A stretch of DNA of 64,000 nt from Mactra quadrangularis (lineage: Eukaryota > Mollusca > Bivalvia > Venerida > Mactridae), in the NCBI GenBank assembly GCA_025267735.1, contig CM046299.1, positions 39,198,887 through 39,262,886 of the forward strand, in the 5' to 3' direction. Below the pieces are notes generated by a model that worked only from the letters and a program-made list of their open reading frames with translations, did not search any database and was not told where the DNA came from. The stretch's first letter is position 1; every line of letters begins with the position of its first letter. The position numbers and the translations under genes are program-made. Below, in pieces: positions 11,865 through 25,216 of this stretch.

Positions 11865-13210
11865 CGTTATGGTGAAGTATAATGCGCTCTAGAGGTGCCT
11901 CATTAAACTTAAGGGGAAACTTTCTTATAATTTCTTTCCAAGTAACTTGTTATGAATTAAATACAGCTATAAATGGGATGGTTGTAACCAAGCAATCTAT
12001 ATAAGTGATTATATGATCAGTTAGGACCTTTCACCTTGTTGGTTAACTAATACAACACTAAATATGAGAAGTTACTGTACCACAAGATTGAAGGAAGGTT
12101 TGTGGTTCTTACAACACTCTCAATAAATCTAATAACTTCCTGAACTAAAGTTATTTTTGAAGTTTACTATGACCAATTGTTTGTGCTTTTTGGCTGGGTT
12201 TAACACCATAGCAGTAAATTGATCATATCATGGCATTCTGTCAACATACTCACTTAAGTCTCAGGGCTATGACAGTTTGTACTGTAATGTTAATGTAAAG
12301 TTTGGTGCTTACGGCCACATCAATGCCCAACTCACTGTCCAGTGTACAAAGCCAACAGTTTTTAATCCAAGTTTTACTATTATGCAGAGTTTATCTTTTT
12401 CAGTTTATTCAACATTCAGAATTGTAATAAGGTGACAACTCTCACATGATGACAATTCTAAATCCAAGAAGAAACAGTGGTAGAATTTTGTCCACCTTGA
12501 GCAACTTCTAATCTAACCTAGTAGTTATTTTAGAACTCAGAAAAGAACATGGAGACATAAAAAGGGGGACCATAAAAGGGTTGATATTTTAAAGCAGCTA
12601 TTTCTGCATGGGGAGCAAAAAGGGCAGGTTGCAATGCTTTGCTATTCTGCTTTAGAATGAGTGCTAGCTTATTGTTTAACAATAAGAGCCATTATTGAAA
12701 CATTAACCTTGATATATACCCACAACTCCATCATTGAGAGGCTACATTGATATAAGGTCAGTGACCTTAACAACTCACCTAACAAGGCAAATCTCCATTC
12801 AGATATAAAAACATAAAAAACATATTGCATATTTTTTTGCCCAAAAAATATAATAACCTTTAAAGGTCAAGTCACACTTAAAAAACTCTAATATGAGTTA
12901 TCAGTTATCATTTTGATGTCAAATATTTTAACCAAAGCATAACTTATCTAATATACATGATGATTTATTGGACTATAAATGATAGGTATTAGATTTTAAT
13001 AAGCTAGTTATAAATACCATTTAGACATGATAAATAGGATGGACAAACCTTAGATAACTGTACAGAGAGTGATCATATATCATATCATACCAGTCATATA
13101 TCATTGAATCATTATATACATATATTTTATATATATTTTATAACTTTGTAATTTATTAGTATCAATCAATGTTTAAAGGTTCTGTCAAAAGGTATTAAAG
13201 CTATCTATAA
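11865..13210. other. No gene recognised; SINE B tail relic at 12184-12245 (-)
   Basis: GGCTGGGTTTAACACCATAG near 12190 matches the inverted 3' tail of SINE B, followed by diverged body sequence. The rest is AT-rich, with ATATAT-type runs near 13080-13140. Confidence 0.35.
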
Positions 13211-13791
13211 ACAGTGCCCACCAAAAGTTTGGTGACATTTTCACTTTGTGGGTTTACTAAATTGCTTTAATCTGAAATTTAATAACTGTTTATCTTTAAA
13301 TGTTTTTAAAGCTTTCAATGCTGAATTTCCACACTGGACTAGTCAGTCTTCAATTTTTAGACCTATCTATTGTCATTTTAGGGATTTTAGGATAAAAATT
13401 GGACAATGAGCAGCCAACAGCAAGGAGCCTGGTCAGTGGGCATGTGTTGTGTTGGCTGACCTGGCTCTTGACTGGTGACAAAGGCTATTCATATTTTGCT
13501 CCCGCATTGTAAGGGTTAAGTTTTGCTTTAGTTTTTGTTTTATGGTTTTATTTATATTTGAGATTCCAAAAGTTGCTTAAAACCATGTTATAGAAAAGAC
13601 TAACACTGATCATGGTTTTGGAGGTTTTAAAATATCAGATGTTGAGTGACTTGAGTCTTATAAGAATGACGCATTTACAAAAAAAGTAATATTTTATCAC
13701 AGACCATACTAAATATATTAAAAGTAATGATTCTACATTTAAGCATTTTAGTAAAATTATCTTTGTTTCCAAAATATTTGGTGAGCACTGT
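13211..13791 (+). mobile_element. mariner-type MITE family M, copy 1, with ~200-bp internal insertion
   Basis: The ends are ACAGTGCCCACCAAAAGTTT on the left and AAATATTTGGTGAGCACTGT on the right. The body matches copies at 23044-23420 and 45979-46353 (e.g. CATGGTTTTGGAGG). About 200 bp at 13316-13517 is absent from the other two copies and begins CAATGC and ends GCATTGTAAGGG, so it is probably a separate inserted element. Confidence 0.6.
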
Positions 13792-16024
13792 ATAACAGTG
13801 TTTATGGATCTATGAAACTTTATTAAACTTGTTGGCCTATGTAGACAAAAATCTTTTAAGAAAACTAATAGACATATAAATGTTTGATGAAAACAATGAT
13901 CAACATATCCTGATAAATCTTGACAAGTATATTTTTTACATGGTCTTCAAAAACAGTGTTTTTGCATATGCTGAAAGCCTATCTTATTTGTTTTGCATAT
14001 GCAGAAAATCAAAGAAGGCTTCAAGACTATGAAGAAAAAAATGCTTGGCAGATGTTGATTTTTAAAAAAATAAAACATGCACTGAAATTCCAAGATAACA
14101 TATTTGGCATACATTATCAACAGTCACATCAAATTCATCACTTTCACACATTTTCATTAAATAATTTAGCAAATCTATGTTACTTGCTGTCCTTGAGAGG
14201 TCTACACTAATAGTATGTACCAGATGTCGCTAAATTTTAAAGACTCAGCAAATTTCATGAAATTAAGATAAAATGTTATATTTTAATATCAAGTTAATTT
14301 ATCATTTCAATATTCATAATGACAAGCACAGTGATCATTCTGTGTCAGCGTTTTATTATTTCCTTCATATTTTTAATCTTAAAATGTAAAAAAAACACAA
14401 TATCCCCAGGAGCCAATAAAATGCAGGGTTTTAATTTGCTATATTGTGATCATTTATTTCATGACATTTGAAATGTGCACAGATAAATCACACAGCAGTA
14501 CCATTGTTACAAGTTTTTTGTTATCATAAATAGGTTTTGTATTTACTGCCAGACATGAATGAACATTATTCTTATGTTGTCATAATTCCAAAACTAACAT
14601 AACATAGCATTTATGGTATCATTGCAAATATGTATCAACAATTTAATGTTTTACTTCATTAAGGTCTACAAGGGTACCTGTAAAGGTGGTAAAACTACTG
14701 TAGCAGCATGCATTGGTTGCAAAGCTAGCGCTGATACTGACTCACAAGGGAAGCTGACCCAAGTTGCCAAATAACCATTAACAATAGCTGTATGGTTAGT
14801 ATGAATTCCATAGACATACAAAATGAATTATAACTAATCTATTGAATCCCTTTAAGACATTATGGAACAGAAAATATTATACACCCAAGCAATAAGCATG
14901 GTGTTCTAATGCTTAAAACTGAGAGTTATAATGACCATTCATCAAATTCACTAAAGTACAACAGGAACAATCTATTTAATTATATATTAAATTTCATTCA
15001 ATTTTGAAAACAACTACAATGCACATGTACAATACTGAAGAATCTCATACTGCATTTTTACTTACTCGCAAATGTAAAAATAGCTAGGATATAATACCTT
15101 TGATCTTTGACCAATTTGTTTTTTATAAAATCTTCACAAGACTATCTTTACAAGCTAAAAAATCAATCCTATTTACAAATATAATGCAATTAACAAGTAT
15201 CTTTTGCATATTTTTCCTAGTAATTTGTGAGGCTCTAATCAAATCTGTCTGACAACCTGTTAGCCCCATTGCCCTCCTTGTCCATAACATGATTCTCAAC
15301 ACTTCTAGTTTATAATTTCCTAAATCAGAAGAATTGATAGCAACCTGCTGTGCTTGGAACCACATCTCAACCTGCCAGCCAAAATATGACACAAAAACAC
15401 CAAGCATTATCACAAACTCTTTTAACCTCTATATCTTACATAATGGATAGAACTGAAAAAAATCTAATTAAGAACTATGCGGCTTTAGATCTTTAACCAA
15501 TGTGTATGACAGACTGGGAATTATATACTTTTTTCAGCATTTTCCCACAAGTTAACTAACATACACACAGTTTGTATTCGACATTTGTATTCAGCATTTG
15601 TAAAAGTTAATTAAATAGTAACCACCAGGGGAGATGTGAACTTTACTCTTCAGCCTGATATGAAACTAATGACAATAAACTAGGATATAAAATATAGACT
15701 TGATGTCATTGAAGAAATATATAATGGTAGGAGGTGAGTATGTAAAACAACATGTAAGTGTTATAACTATAACAATTAGACTGCATGTTGAATGATTTAT
15801 TGGGACTTTCACTGACATTAACACATGTTTTATTGAAGTTTTAAACCTAGTTAGGGCCGGCTTAGAATTTACAATAACATTAATGAGTTAAACTGAAATT
15901 TTTTTTTATCTAACTTATTTTTTTTTTCTTTGCATTGATACATTCGTGGATTCTGTTTGGATCCAGTTTTGGACTGGCTTGGGCACAGTGTGTTAATTTG
16001 ACATCTTAACTTTTGATATTGCTT
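13792..16024. other. No supported gene
   Basis: Two 96-codon open frames occur (about 13920-14210 + and 15123-15413 -). The second has a fair amino-acid mix and a pyrimidine-rich CAG just upstream, but frames of this length are expected by chance here. 15624-15637 (CCACCAGGGGAGAT) is a partial CTCF-motif match. Confidence 0.35.
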
Positions 16025-16302
16025 ATTTGGTTCAGTTTAATGCCCAAGCAATACATTGTATAGGTCATATTACTGAAGTTTGAGTCAAATTACTCACTGT
16101 TCCCTTTAAAAATTACTAGGGCATACTTCTGTCAGTGACTGACAACTGCCCTACATGATTTAGAATCAGTGGTAGGAGGAAGAACAGCGGTAGAAATTAT
16201 GTCCTGACAAAGCTCCACAAAAGAATGCCACACCCCAAATCAAACCCACCACCCCTCTATCAGCAGACCTGTGCGTAACCGTCTGAGCTTACTGGGCCGG
16301 CA
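16025..16302 (-). mobile_element. SINE family B, full-length copy
   Basis: Read on the minus strand, it has a tRNA-like head with box A around the TAAGCTCAGACGG region and a diverged box B. The family body with TTCTACCGCTGTTC and GGGCAGTTGTCAGTCACTGA follows, then the tail with ATACAATGT and TTAAAC. It aligns with copies at 23909, 39578, 41854 and 43763. Confidence 0.65.
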
Positions 16303-17329
16303 TCTATTGAATTTAGGATAAATAATTATAAGTACATTAAATATCTGCTTTAATTAGAAAAAAACATAACCCTGACATTTTTGGATTTTTTTTTCTCTGC
16401 AGAAATATTGTGTTTTATTATTCAGATTGGAAGGCAACTGAACCTATACATCAATGGTGTATAACTACTTTTCTGTAATAAATATTTTTTAATTGACAAA
16501 ATGTTGGACCTTATATTAAAATAGTCAGAGGAAAGCAACTACATCAGTTTATTGGCACTATTATATGTATACATGTACTATGTTTTCAGGTTGTTACCCA
16601 AAGTTCCAGAAACCACTGAGTACATCTTATCATACATAACACCTTAAATCAGAGCGCCGATAGCGCTGTCAGACATGGGGTTCTGGTAGAGTATATGGCT
16701 GTATACAACTCATGGAAGCCACACAAGGGACCTTTACCTTACATAAACTAAATAAGATATACACATGCTTCTTGTCGTCTGCTTGTTAACACGTAATGTG
16801 ACTATATTAATTGCAGTGGTAATTATCCCTTTATTTGCATGTGCACAACCGAAGAAATCGTTCGCGACAAATTTTGATGTGGATTTGCCACAGTCCACTA
16901 CTAAACATGGGGAAACCCCATGTAATAAAATATAATGATGCTTGATCACATGCACACTAATGTAAAGACTTACAAAATACTGAGAATTAAAAAATATACA
17001 CCTATTTCTAATGAATGACTTGATTCAAAATTAGACATCAATTTGTAGAGTCTTGATAATTGAAGTACAGACTGAAGGTTTAGTTCGGGATTTTATGATG
17101 CATTACCACTGTTGTAGTGCGAGTCGACCTATCTACATCCATGGAATAAAGCACATACATTTTGTCAGTGCCTGAAAACTATTTTACTTGTTACAACAAT
17201 ATCAGAAAAAATAACTGCAGGACACTATTTCTTCACCAAATTTCATATGGGTAAACATGTAAGCCTTGCCAAGGAAATTTGTAATATTAATTTTGCTGCT
17301 CAACATTGCATATTTATAATTTTAGTTGT
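16303..17329. other. No gene recognised
   Basis: Ordinary AT-rich sequence with no structured repeat or supported coding frame. Confidence 0.35.
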
Positions 17330-17515
17330 ACTGTGGGGGTCAGTCCTACTATTTTGCAAAGCTTATAATTATCAAGACCCAACCTATTAACCAAGTTCTT
17401 AACACATATCCTCGTCAATGATACAGAGGTAGGCAAATACTTCATGATCAAACTCCACCAAGGTAAGTATGCCTTGCCCAGAAATGAACTCATGACCCCT
17501 GGCTTCATAGTCAAA
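17330..17515 (-). mobile_element. Truncated SINE B-like element
   Basis: On the minus strand, a box-B-like string (CATGAGTTCATTTCTGGGC) is followed by CATACTTACCTTGGTGGAG and GATCATGAAGT, the order seen in SINE B. The 5' part is eroded. Confidence 0.4.
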
Positions 17516-17599
17516 AAGTTAAAAAAAAAAGAAAGATAAAAGTTTAAAGTCTACTTTGATATACATGCTCACCCAACTTGATGATTTTGTATGACAACC

Positions 17600-17790
17600 C
17601 CATCATCAAAATACATGTAACCACCAGGCAAGTGATTCCAAACATAACCCATCAACACCTGTGTGGAATCCAACAGCAGTAGGTAAATAAATTCTTGCTC
17701 AAAGAAATTAGAGTGCCCTTAGTGAGGTTCAACCCAGATCACTAGATTATATCACTAAGCATGCACCCTACCACTGGACTACTGATCCTA
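17600..17790 (-). mobile_element. tRNA-headed SINE, family D
   Basis: The minus strand reads AGTAGTCCAGTGGTAGGG (box A) and, about 40 bp later, GGGTTGAACCTC (box B). Its body does not match families A-C in this window. Confidence 0.45.
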
Positions 17791-18629
17791 CAGACCAACA
17801 ACAGAAAAGTACTCAGAAAGGATAAATCTCAGAAATCGAGAGGTTCAACACTAAAGCAGGTTAAAATTAGAAGTATTGAAAAAGGTGTCATAACAATATA
17901 TAACAAAGTCATTAGAACATAGTAACCAAGAATTAAGACAATATTGTTGAGTTAGGTATATCATGACAACGGGTAGAAAAATAAATTAATACAGCATTAC
18001 CTGAGATTGCATTGTAACAAAAACTTTACACACAACTATAGAGTGTGCCAAGTTGGCAAGTTCTCAAATCATTGTGCATTCAGAAGAAGAAAACAATGCC
18101 ATACATTCAGAATTATAAAGCATAACTGAGAGATATTCCAGAAATAATACCATGTTTATGTCACATAAAATATCAAGTCATTCAACTATATCAGAATCAT
18201 AAAATGTTCAAATGTTACCACATGGGGAGGTAGACCGTAGTTTAGAGTCAGTAGACAATGCCAAAAACCACAACAAAAAATACCTAATTAGAAACACTGA
18301 TACTCATAGACTAAGGTAATGCTACCATGCTAAATGCCACACCCTTCCTGACATTAGGAATACAATACAGTTTGTTTGTCTCGATAAAAAATTCTAATTT
18401 CTCACATCATTAAACATTGAGATTATATTATACTTCTTATATATCAAAAATAACAGGATTTCTGAGTATTCAGGGGAGATTACTCATGGTTAATGACTTT
18501 GAGGGCAATGTCAATAAGAACTCTTCATTAATGAAGACATTACTCATCACCTACACAGCTTGTTAAAATTATCAAATTTTATCAAAAAACAAAATGATGA
18601 AGCCAGGTAAGTGAAGGAATAAAACAATT
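17791..18629. other. No gene recognised
   Basis: AT-rich, with no RNA gene, element or supported coding frame. Confidence 0.35.
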
Positions 18630-18705
18630 GGATGGGTCAGTGCAAAACTAATATACATACTTATTTATTTACATAAAGTTAGACTCGTTTAGCACTGATA
18701 CTCTA
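18630..18705 (+). mobile_element. Tiny palindromic MITE family G, copy
   Basis: GATGGGTCAGTGCAAAACTA at the left is inverted at the right as TTAGACTCGTTTAGCACTGA. Related copies are at 40275-40350 and 48581-48657, with fragments at 23505-23540 and 31850-31912. Confidence 0.5.
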
Positions 18706-20300
18706 AACTCACAACAAAGGGCAAAAAGCAAAAAGAAGCCAAACTTTAGTAAATATACAGATGTTAATGTAATCCTCATGCAGAGAAAATCCGCAAGCCT
18801 TAAATTGATTTAATCCAATAATACAATTAAAACAAAGCAGATTAAAAAAAACACATGCATGGCACAAAGTGCACACACGTGGATAAGTAAAACCATAACT
18901 ACACAAACAATTGGCAGATTTTATTCAAAATAACATTTGCCCACAAATAATGACAAAATAAGTGTATTTGATTATGTCGTGTTGCTTAAGCCAATAGGAC
19001 ATTATAAAAAAAGTAAATTTTTGGCCATATCAAAAGTGCTAATGTGTTGACTTAAAAAAATGTATCAGAAACCTTTCAAAAGTAAGCCCTATCTTTCAAT
19101 CTTTAAAGCTGAAGTCAGACTAAGGTTACATGTTCATCATAGTTGTGTAAGTTATTCTATTGCGGTGATGACTTCTTGCTTATATTTAACTATGGTCAGT
19201 AATTGAATGTTTTTATTAGAAGAACATGAACAAGATGGCAAAAAGTAATATTTTATGTAGAAATGTTGGACAACTGTAATGGTAAACACATTAAACATTA
19301 TTTGACCTGTAACCAAATGACCTAGTTTTGAACATTTTTTTCCTAGTGACCTAATTACCTAGTTTTTCGTAGACCTTGATGATGCAGCTTTAATGCATGT
19401 TTAACCATTCTGATTAACTTATAATAAAATAATAAAGAAAAGCAAAAAAACTAAGTAAAACCGTAGACATAGCCTTATTTTGTAAACTACTCATTAATGT
19501 AAGTCATTTCATAGAGCTTCAAATTGTTTCTTAATGCTTTTTTATAAATGTCAAAATTAAATCCATGTGCAACATACTATTGAAGCAGCAGTTTTCTATA
19601 ATGACATTTATTACTTCATTCTCCCTCAAAGAACTTCTATCTTTCAAGAAAATTGTAATAAATAATGAATTCTGGGTAAATCTAGTAAAATACAACTTGA
19701 AGCAACAGTTTTGATTATGTAATTTATTGTATTTCCTCTTAGAACCAAGTCTGTTTCATTTAAAATGCATAATCAGCTTTCATTATTTTATTCTTTGCTA
19801 AGTTTAAGGAGAAGCTATTATTTTTTGTCAAGAAGGGAGAAACTATTAATCTAGTAATCCACAATTCATTCCAAATAATTTATTTAATCAATTTAACTAA
19901 ACGTTCTTTTCATTGAAACAATTTAAAGAAGTCATTCATTTCTCAGGAACATCTTGCTGAAGTTTTTCTGCTTCCAATTTCTATTTTCAGGATGAAACAA
20001 ATTTAATCAGAGGGAGCAGTCTGTTGTCATGGAAAAATAAGTTTCTTTCACAAGCTTTCTAACTATTGTTGTGTATAACAAAGGTCGTAGACTATGTAAT
20101 TGACATAAATTTAATCTATAGATATTCAAGTATCAGATTAATTCAATTTCTATGTCAATACCAATCAGACAGAACATATTTCATCAGTAAAAGTCTACAA
20201 CATAAGTTGTGAAGAGCCATTATAACTCATCTAGATATGTGAAGCCTGTCATCTAGGTTCCACAAGTGGTCTGGCTTTGTTTACATCTAAAATTTCATCC
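18706..20300. other. No gene recognised
   Basis: AT-rich, lacking structured repeats and supported coding frames. Confidence 0.4.
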
Positions 20301-20612
20301 CAATCATGGACAAACCCGGGTCGGAAGCGCAGTTGGTAGCGCATCAGGATTTTGAATCTAGTGTCTTGAAGGGGGTAGGGGTTCAAATTCCACCCACAGA
20401 GGTTATACCCTTCCATGAAAATTTGACAATAATATCAGTTGTTCTCCATTAATAAGGTATATAGAGACGTTTTCAGCCTTGTGGAAGGGTATGTCAGTAC
20501 TGATTATAGACAAGGGTCCAGAAAAGCTAGGTTAGGTGTGCTGGATGCTGTAAAACAATACTTGTTGACATGGCATTAACCTAAGTACAAATAGATAAAA
20601 CAATCATGGACA
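20301..20612 (+). mobile_element. SINE family A with 12-bp target-site duplication
   Basis: CAATCATGGACA flanks both ends (20301-20312, 20601-20612). The tRNA-like head has box A (AGCGCAGTTGGTAGCG) and box B (GGGTTCAAATTCCA). The body includes TACCCTTCCATGA, TTCTCCATTAATAAGG and GGTCCAGAAAAGCTAGGTTA. Other copies are at 60578 (+) and 32465 (-). The target-site duplication indicates LINE-mediated insertion. Confidence 0.85.
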
Positions 20613-22519
20613 TTTCCTATAGTTGTATATATAGGTTTGTGATTTTTATATCATTTATAGTTTATGGCATTAACTGGCTCATTCTACCAGTTTCTATATC
20701 ACCTGTTTTATTGTCCATGGCAAAGTTCTACTAGCCACCAAATCTTTGGCATATATTATCATTGGCATTATTTTATCATGGAACTAACAACTTTTTTTAC
20801 ACAAAAAAAATAAATTCTGTCAAATATCTTTTAAAATATTGTTTTGGCTTATAGACCCCAACATATAAACAGTAAAAATTTAATTTATTACATAATAATT
20901 ATAATGAAATACCACATGTTTTAATATCAAAATAAACTCATACCTACCTCGCTAGTCCAATTAATCTGGTCATGGATTTCATATCACTATAATACCTCAC
21001 AAATAGAGAGTTCTTGATTCAAGCTATTGACCATGGCTCTACCTGAAAAAGAAGACAGGTAGGTACATTAGAAGGGAGTTAAGTACTGAAGAATCCCATA
21101 ACTCAATGGTTAGGTGAACAATCTTCAATGTACTGCTCATGTAAAACTACAACTTCTGGAGAGGTATGTGTTGCCTGACAAGTTATGCTTCTTGGGCACT
21201 GCACTCCTCCACTATGAGATCTAATCACCAGTCAAGTATAAAGTTAGTAGAAAATGCAACAAAGGGAAGTAACCCTTAAATTATGAAGCAATGCATAATA
21301 GTTATTGTGCACTCCACATCTCCACTACAAGATCTATCCAACTGTACAGTTTCAAAGAAGTAGCTTGAATGATACTAGACTTTTGTTATGGAGTAAAAAA
21401 GAGCAATGCTGCCGCCACCACTGAAAGCAACCCCGGTGTATGTCATCTTTTCAGTCGACTCAAAAAGGGCCATAAACAAAACATTAATGAACAAATGTTT
21501 ATTACTCTAACTGAATTACTGCACACATAATAAATAAAACAAACATTATAATCAATTAATATACCTTTTAGAAGATAATTAAATTATTTCAAACAGTTAT
21601 AAAAATCTTAATTAAAGTAGTTTCAATACACAAATACAATAAAATAGTAATATAGTAAATTAACCACTCAATCAAAACTCCATCTATAATCCTCTGACAG
21701 ATGTTGCATGAAAATTTGAAAATAACAAAACATAATTCAATTTAAAAGATAATTCAATTTGTTTGTGAATTTATAGACGAACATGTAAACAAATTGCATT
21801 CTTCCTAGGACGGTTTATATTTTTACAGACATATTAATTTCATCCTCCCCCACCTCTAAGAAGATACTGTTGATCTATAACATTTTATAAATGAACATTA
21901 ATTTTTATACATGCACACTACCAAATAGATGTAATGTGGAACTCAAACTATTCCACCCCCCCCTGCACTGAGGACTTTTTTTAAGTTTTTACCATTCCAT
22001 GCTGTTCCAATCAAAAAGTTTCTTATAAATAAGTTACAGTACAGTACAAGCCTTGTAGTGGCATTGTCATTTACCAAACAAAAAAGAATGAACAACACTT
22101 TTACACATTACTGCTAAAAATTAAGTATCACCATGTTCTATGAACACATCAAGTTCATTGTATTGGTAAATATTTGTTTGTACTCACAGGTAAACCCCAT
22201 AACTTGAATTCCTGGTTAAGCCTTTTCATTCCCCCTCTGATAAGATATTGTTATGTAACAAATAATATATTTATGAGCATTTTGTACTTTTGTTTCCTGA
22301 TGCTTGTCTTTTTAAAATTGAAAATGTCATGAACACAAACTTATCACAGCCAGACGGAAATTATAGGAGATTCTGACATCACCAAACTTAGTTTAACAAC
22401 GTTACCCTCTGGGCTCAAGGTCTAGAAGCAAACATGAAAATCTTATTTATTATCTGTTTTGACACAACACCAAACTCAGATGATGGTTTGTCTTACTTCT
22501 TAATTAAATATTCTAAATT
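20613..22519. other. No gene recognised; weak ~115-bp duplication
   Basis: Segments near 21195 and 21307 share CACT(G)CAC, CTCCACTA and AGATCTA words in order, a diverged local duplication. The remainder is AT-rich. Confidence 0.35.
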
Positions 22520-22995
22520 ATTATATGCTTTCTAGTGGAATACCAGGATTTATCGGTGAAATAAAAATCTATATTCCACTGTTTTGAAACAATGAAATTA
22601 AATGTGTTATTTTTTATAACCACCGACCACTGTGTCAAAAACGTTATTTTAGACGCAGCTGTATCCACTGTGCTAAACCGTCTTTCGATAATTGAAGTTA
22701 TAAATTTGATTACAATTTAACATTGACCAATGGGAATAAATCCTCGGAGAATAAACCTTCCGAACAACCTCTTTTATAATGGTTTAGCCCATATTTACAA
22801 AGGTAAGCGTCGCGACCTTCATAAGGTGAAAGAAATCTTACTATACACTTAAAAAAGCCAATTTGAAGCATATAATAAACAGAACATTTGTTTATTTCAG
22901 TGTAAGATCTATTTAGGCTAGGCCACTCATGAAAATATTGCATCCTAAGCTCACTTGTGAAATAAAAATTGATCTTACACAAAAATAAACAAATA
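22520..22995 (+). mobile_element. MITE family E, longest copy
   Basis: ATTATATGCTTTC (22520) is inverted as GAAGCATATAAT (22865-22876). Beyond it lies a second palindrome bounded by GTGTAAGATC (22901) and GATCTTACAC (22970). The compound structure recurs in the minus-strand copy at 63118-63433. The minus-strand open frame here is a by-product. Confidence 0.6.
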
Positions 22996-23043
22996 CCCTC
23001 AACGGTTTTGGATTACTTAGGAGACAATTAAAACACATGCATA

Positions 23044-23420
23044 CAGTACCCACCAAAAATTTGGAGACCTCATTACTTTCTAGGCCTACTGAATACCTTT
23101 ATGTAAAATTTGATGACTGTTTATTTTGAAAAGCTTTTTAGTTTTGCTTTATAATTTGGTTATTATTACAATTATAATTGAGACTACAAAAATCACATTA
23201 AAGCTATGTTATGGAAAATAATTACACTAAACATGGTTTTGGAGGCTTAAGGATGTCAGATGCTGAATTTTATTAATTTGTTGCTTTCATGAAATTTGTT
23301 TTCATTTTATCACAAACTGTACTTAAATATATTAGAAATAATGATTCAACAAAAACAACCATCAAAATTCAAGAATTAATATGGTAAATTTCTTTTGTCT
23401 CCAAACTTCACTCACTAATG
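23044..23420 (+). mobile_element. mariner-type MITE family M, copy 2
   Basis: The left end CAGTACCCACCAAAAATTTG follows TA. The right end (CTCCAAACTTCACTCACTAA) is eroded. The interior matches copies 1 and 3 throughout, including TTATGGAAAATAATTACA and AAATATATTAGAAATAATG. Confidence 0.65.
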
Positions 23421-23504
23421 TGAAAGGAGTAACTGAGTATACTTACTTAGTTTAATTAATGAATCAACACAAAACCAACCTACATCCTTCCTTATTGGCA
23501 TGTA

Positions 23505-23540
23505 GTTAAGGCTAGCTTTGCACTGACCCATCAATATATA
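23505..23540 (-). repeat. Fragment of MITE family G
   Basis: Only the terminal part, GCTTTGCACTGACCCATCAA, is preserved; the partner arm is missing. Confidence 0.4.
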
Positions 23541-23890
23541 CTTTAAAAGTACAAGTAAAATTATGACAAATGAGTATTACAAGTAATTTCTAGACATCAT
23601 GAATAATAAAACATCTAAATTTCACCAAACAACAAGTTGATCTCATTTAGAACCATTAAAATGTCAGAGATTCTAAATAACAATTTAATAAACTCTGCCA
23701 GAAAAAAATCTTATAATTCGATAGGTGGATCAAGAGAGAGATCTCTTTTAGACTAATGGAAGTAAAAGCTATAAATTCTATTGAACAGATTGATGGACAA
23801 TTCAGAACATTGTGACACAAATCACTTAAAATCCAGAATTATACTGTCACACATTTTAATACGCAATAAATATTTCAATATCTTATAGAG

Positions 23891-24224
23891 TGGAAGGGGT
23901 AGCCATTAGGCTAGCTCAGTCAGTAGCACACCTCTGCTGATTAAGGTAGGTTTGATTCCTGGGTAGAGAATATTTTTGTGGAGCTTGATCATGAAATAAT
24001 TTCTATGGGCATTCTCCATCCAACCACTGATTCTAAATCATATAGGACAGTTATTAGTCAGAAGCATGCAATTAGTAACTGGTTAACAGGTAAGTCCAGA
24101 GATTTAGCCTGTCCAGGAAGGGTGAGTAGGGTGACTGACCACTGTCATATGACCTATACAATGTGTTGCAATGGTATTAAACCAAACCCAACAAGAAAAT
24201 AAAAGTATGGAAGGGTGCCACTAA
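23891..24224 (+). mobile_element. SINE family B with imperfect target-site duplication
   Basis: The box A (TAGCTCAGTCAGTAGCAC) and box B (GGTTTGATTCCTGG) head is followed by the complete family body and the tail TTAAACCAAACCCAACAAG. Flanks TGGAAGGGGTAGCCATTA and TGGAAGGGTGCCACTA are an aged target-site duplication. The open frame inside is conserved only because the SINE is. Confidence 0.75.
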
Positions 24225-25074
24225 GGGAATCTGGATATCCTCTGGGTACAAGACTTGAGTGCCACCTGCAAGACCCGACTGTGTTTCAGTTCCAGTACAA
24301 GTTTTTCTACCCAGATAAAAAACAATGTATGTAACTGCAAGGTTTCATGGGAGAATAATTGTCTAGATTCAAACATAACATCTAACATTAGACAAAGTAA
24401 AATAAACACATAAAAAATATCTTGACGTAAAGGAAGAACATTAGAGAAAAAATCTTCATAGTGGTTTTTAGAGTATACGATCTATTACCATGAACATACG
24501 TCATACATTTGAACAATAAACAGGTGCACTTCCTTAAGGTATTAAATGATTCGTACATTTTAATGTTGCAGAGAGGATTGTTTACCCGACATCTGTTTGA
24601 TAGATTTTATGTACAGCAAGTTTGAATTTTTTTAGTTTCTAAAGGCTTCCGTGATATCAGAAACTCTATGAGAGGAATATTTCCTACACTTTTAAAAGCA
24701 TCATACCTGTTGATTCCATTGAATACTTAAAATAATCAGTAATATTGGAAATGAGAATCATTTTGATGGAATTGATAATTAAGTAACAAAAATTCAATGC
24801 AAAAGTAATGAAGCAGAGGTATAGTACAGTATTTGTACTCCATTGCATTCATGCCAGCTTTAATACAAACATAGTTGATGGAAGGAAAGTTGCAAGTTTG
24901 ATCCAAGCTGTGACCTGAATTTTTATCAGGTTACATATTTGTAAGCATGGCTTCTTTTGCAGAGTTAGTTAATTGCAGCCAAAATGAAAGACAACTCATC
25001 TTCCAAGGACAAAGTCTCAGGGACATACAAACTTATAAAAACATGAAAATAAAAGCAGGATAAAAGTTGCCCCT
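24225..25074. other. No gene recognised
   Basis: AT-rich. A box-B-like GCAAGTTTGATCC near 24893 lacks a convincing box A. Confidence 0.35.
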
Positions 25075-25216
25075 CTCTAAGTATCAGTGGTAGGACGGAA
25101 AATAGCAGTAGAAATTATTTTTTTACCAAACTCAAAAATGCCCCCCACCTGGTAATCAAACCCATGACCTCTGGATCAATAGACTTGTGTGCTACCATCT
25201 GAGCTAGCAAGGGGGG
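25075..25216 (-). mobile_element. SINE family B, 5' half only
   Basis: On the minus strand, CTAGCTCAGATGGTAGCAC (box A) and a GTCATGGGTTTGATTACC box B precede the start of the family body. The 3' half and tail are absent. Confidence 0.55.

Noticed and set aside
15123..15413. 96-codon minus-strand frame with a protein-like amino-acid mix and an upstream pyrimidine-rich CAG
   Set aside because: Several frames of this length are expected by chance. A WFQ string loosely recalls a homeodomain helix, but the surrounding residues do not fit.
20313..20400. tRNA gene from clear box A and box B (also at 60578)
   Set aside because: The cloverleaf acceptor stem does not pair, and the sequence continues into a SINE body with target-site duplications.
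23978..24202. Similar open frames in two SINE B copies (also 39634-39891)
   Set aside because: The similarity follows from common SINE ancestry. SINEs are non-coding and the frame is broken in other copies.
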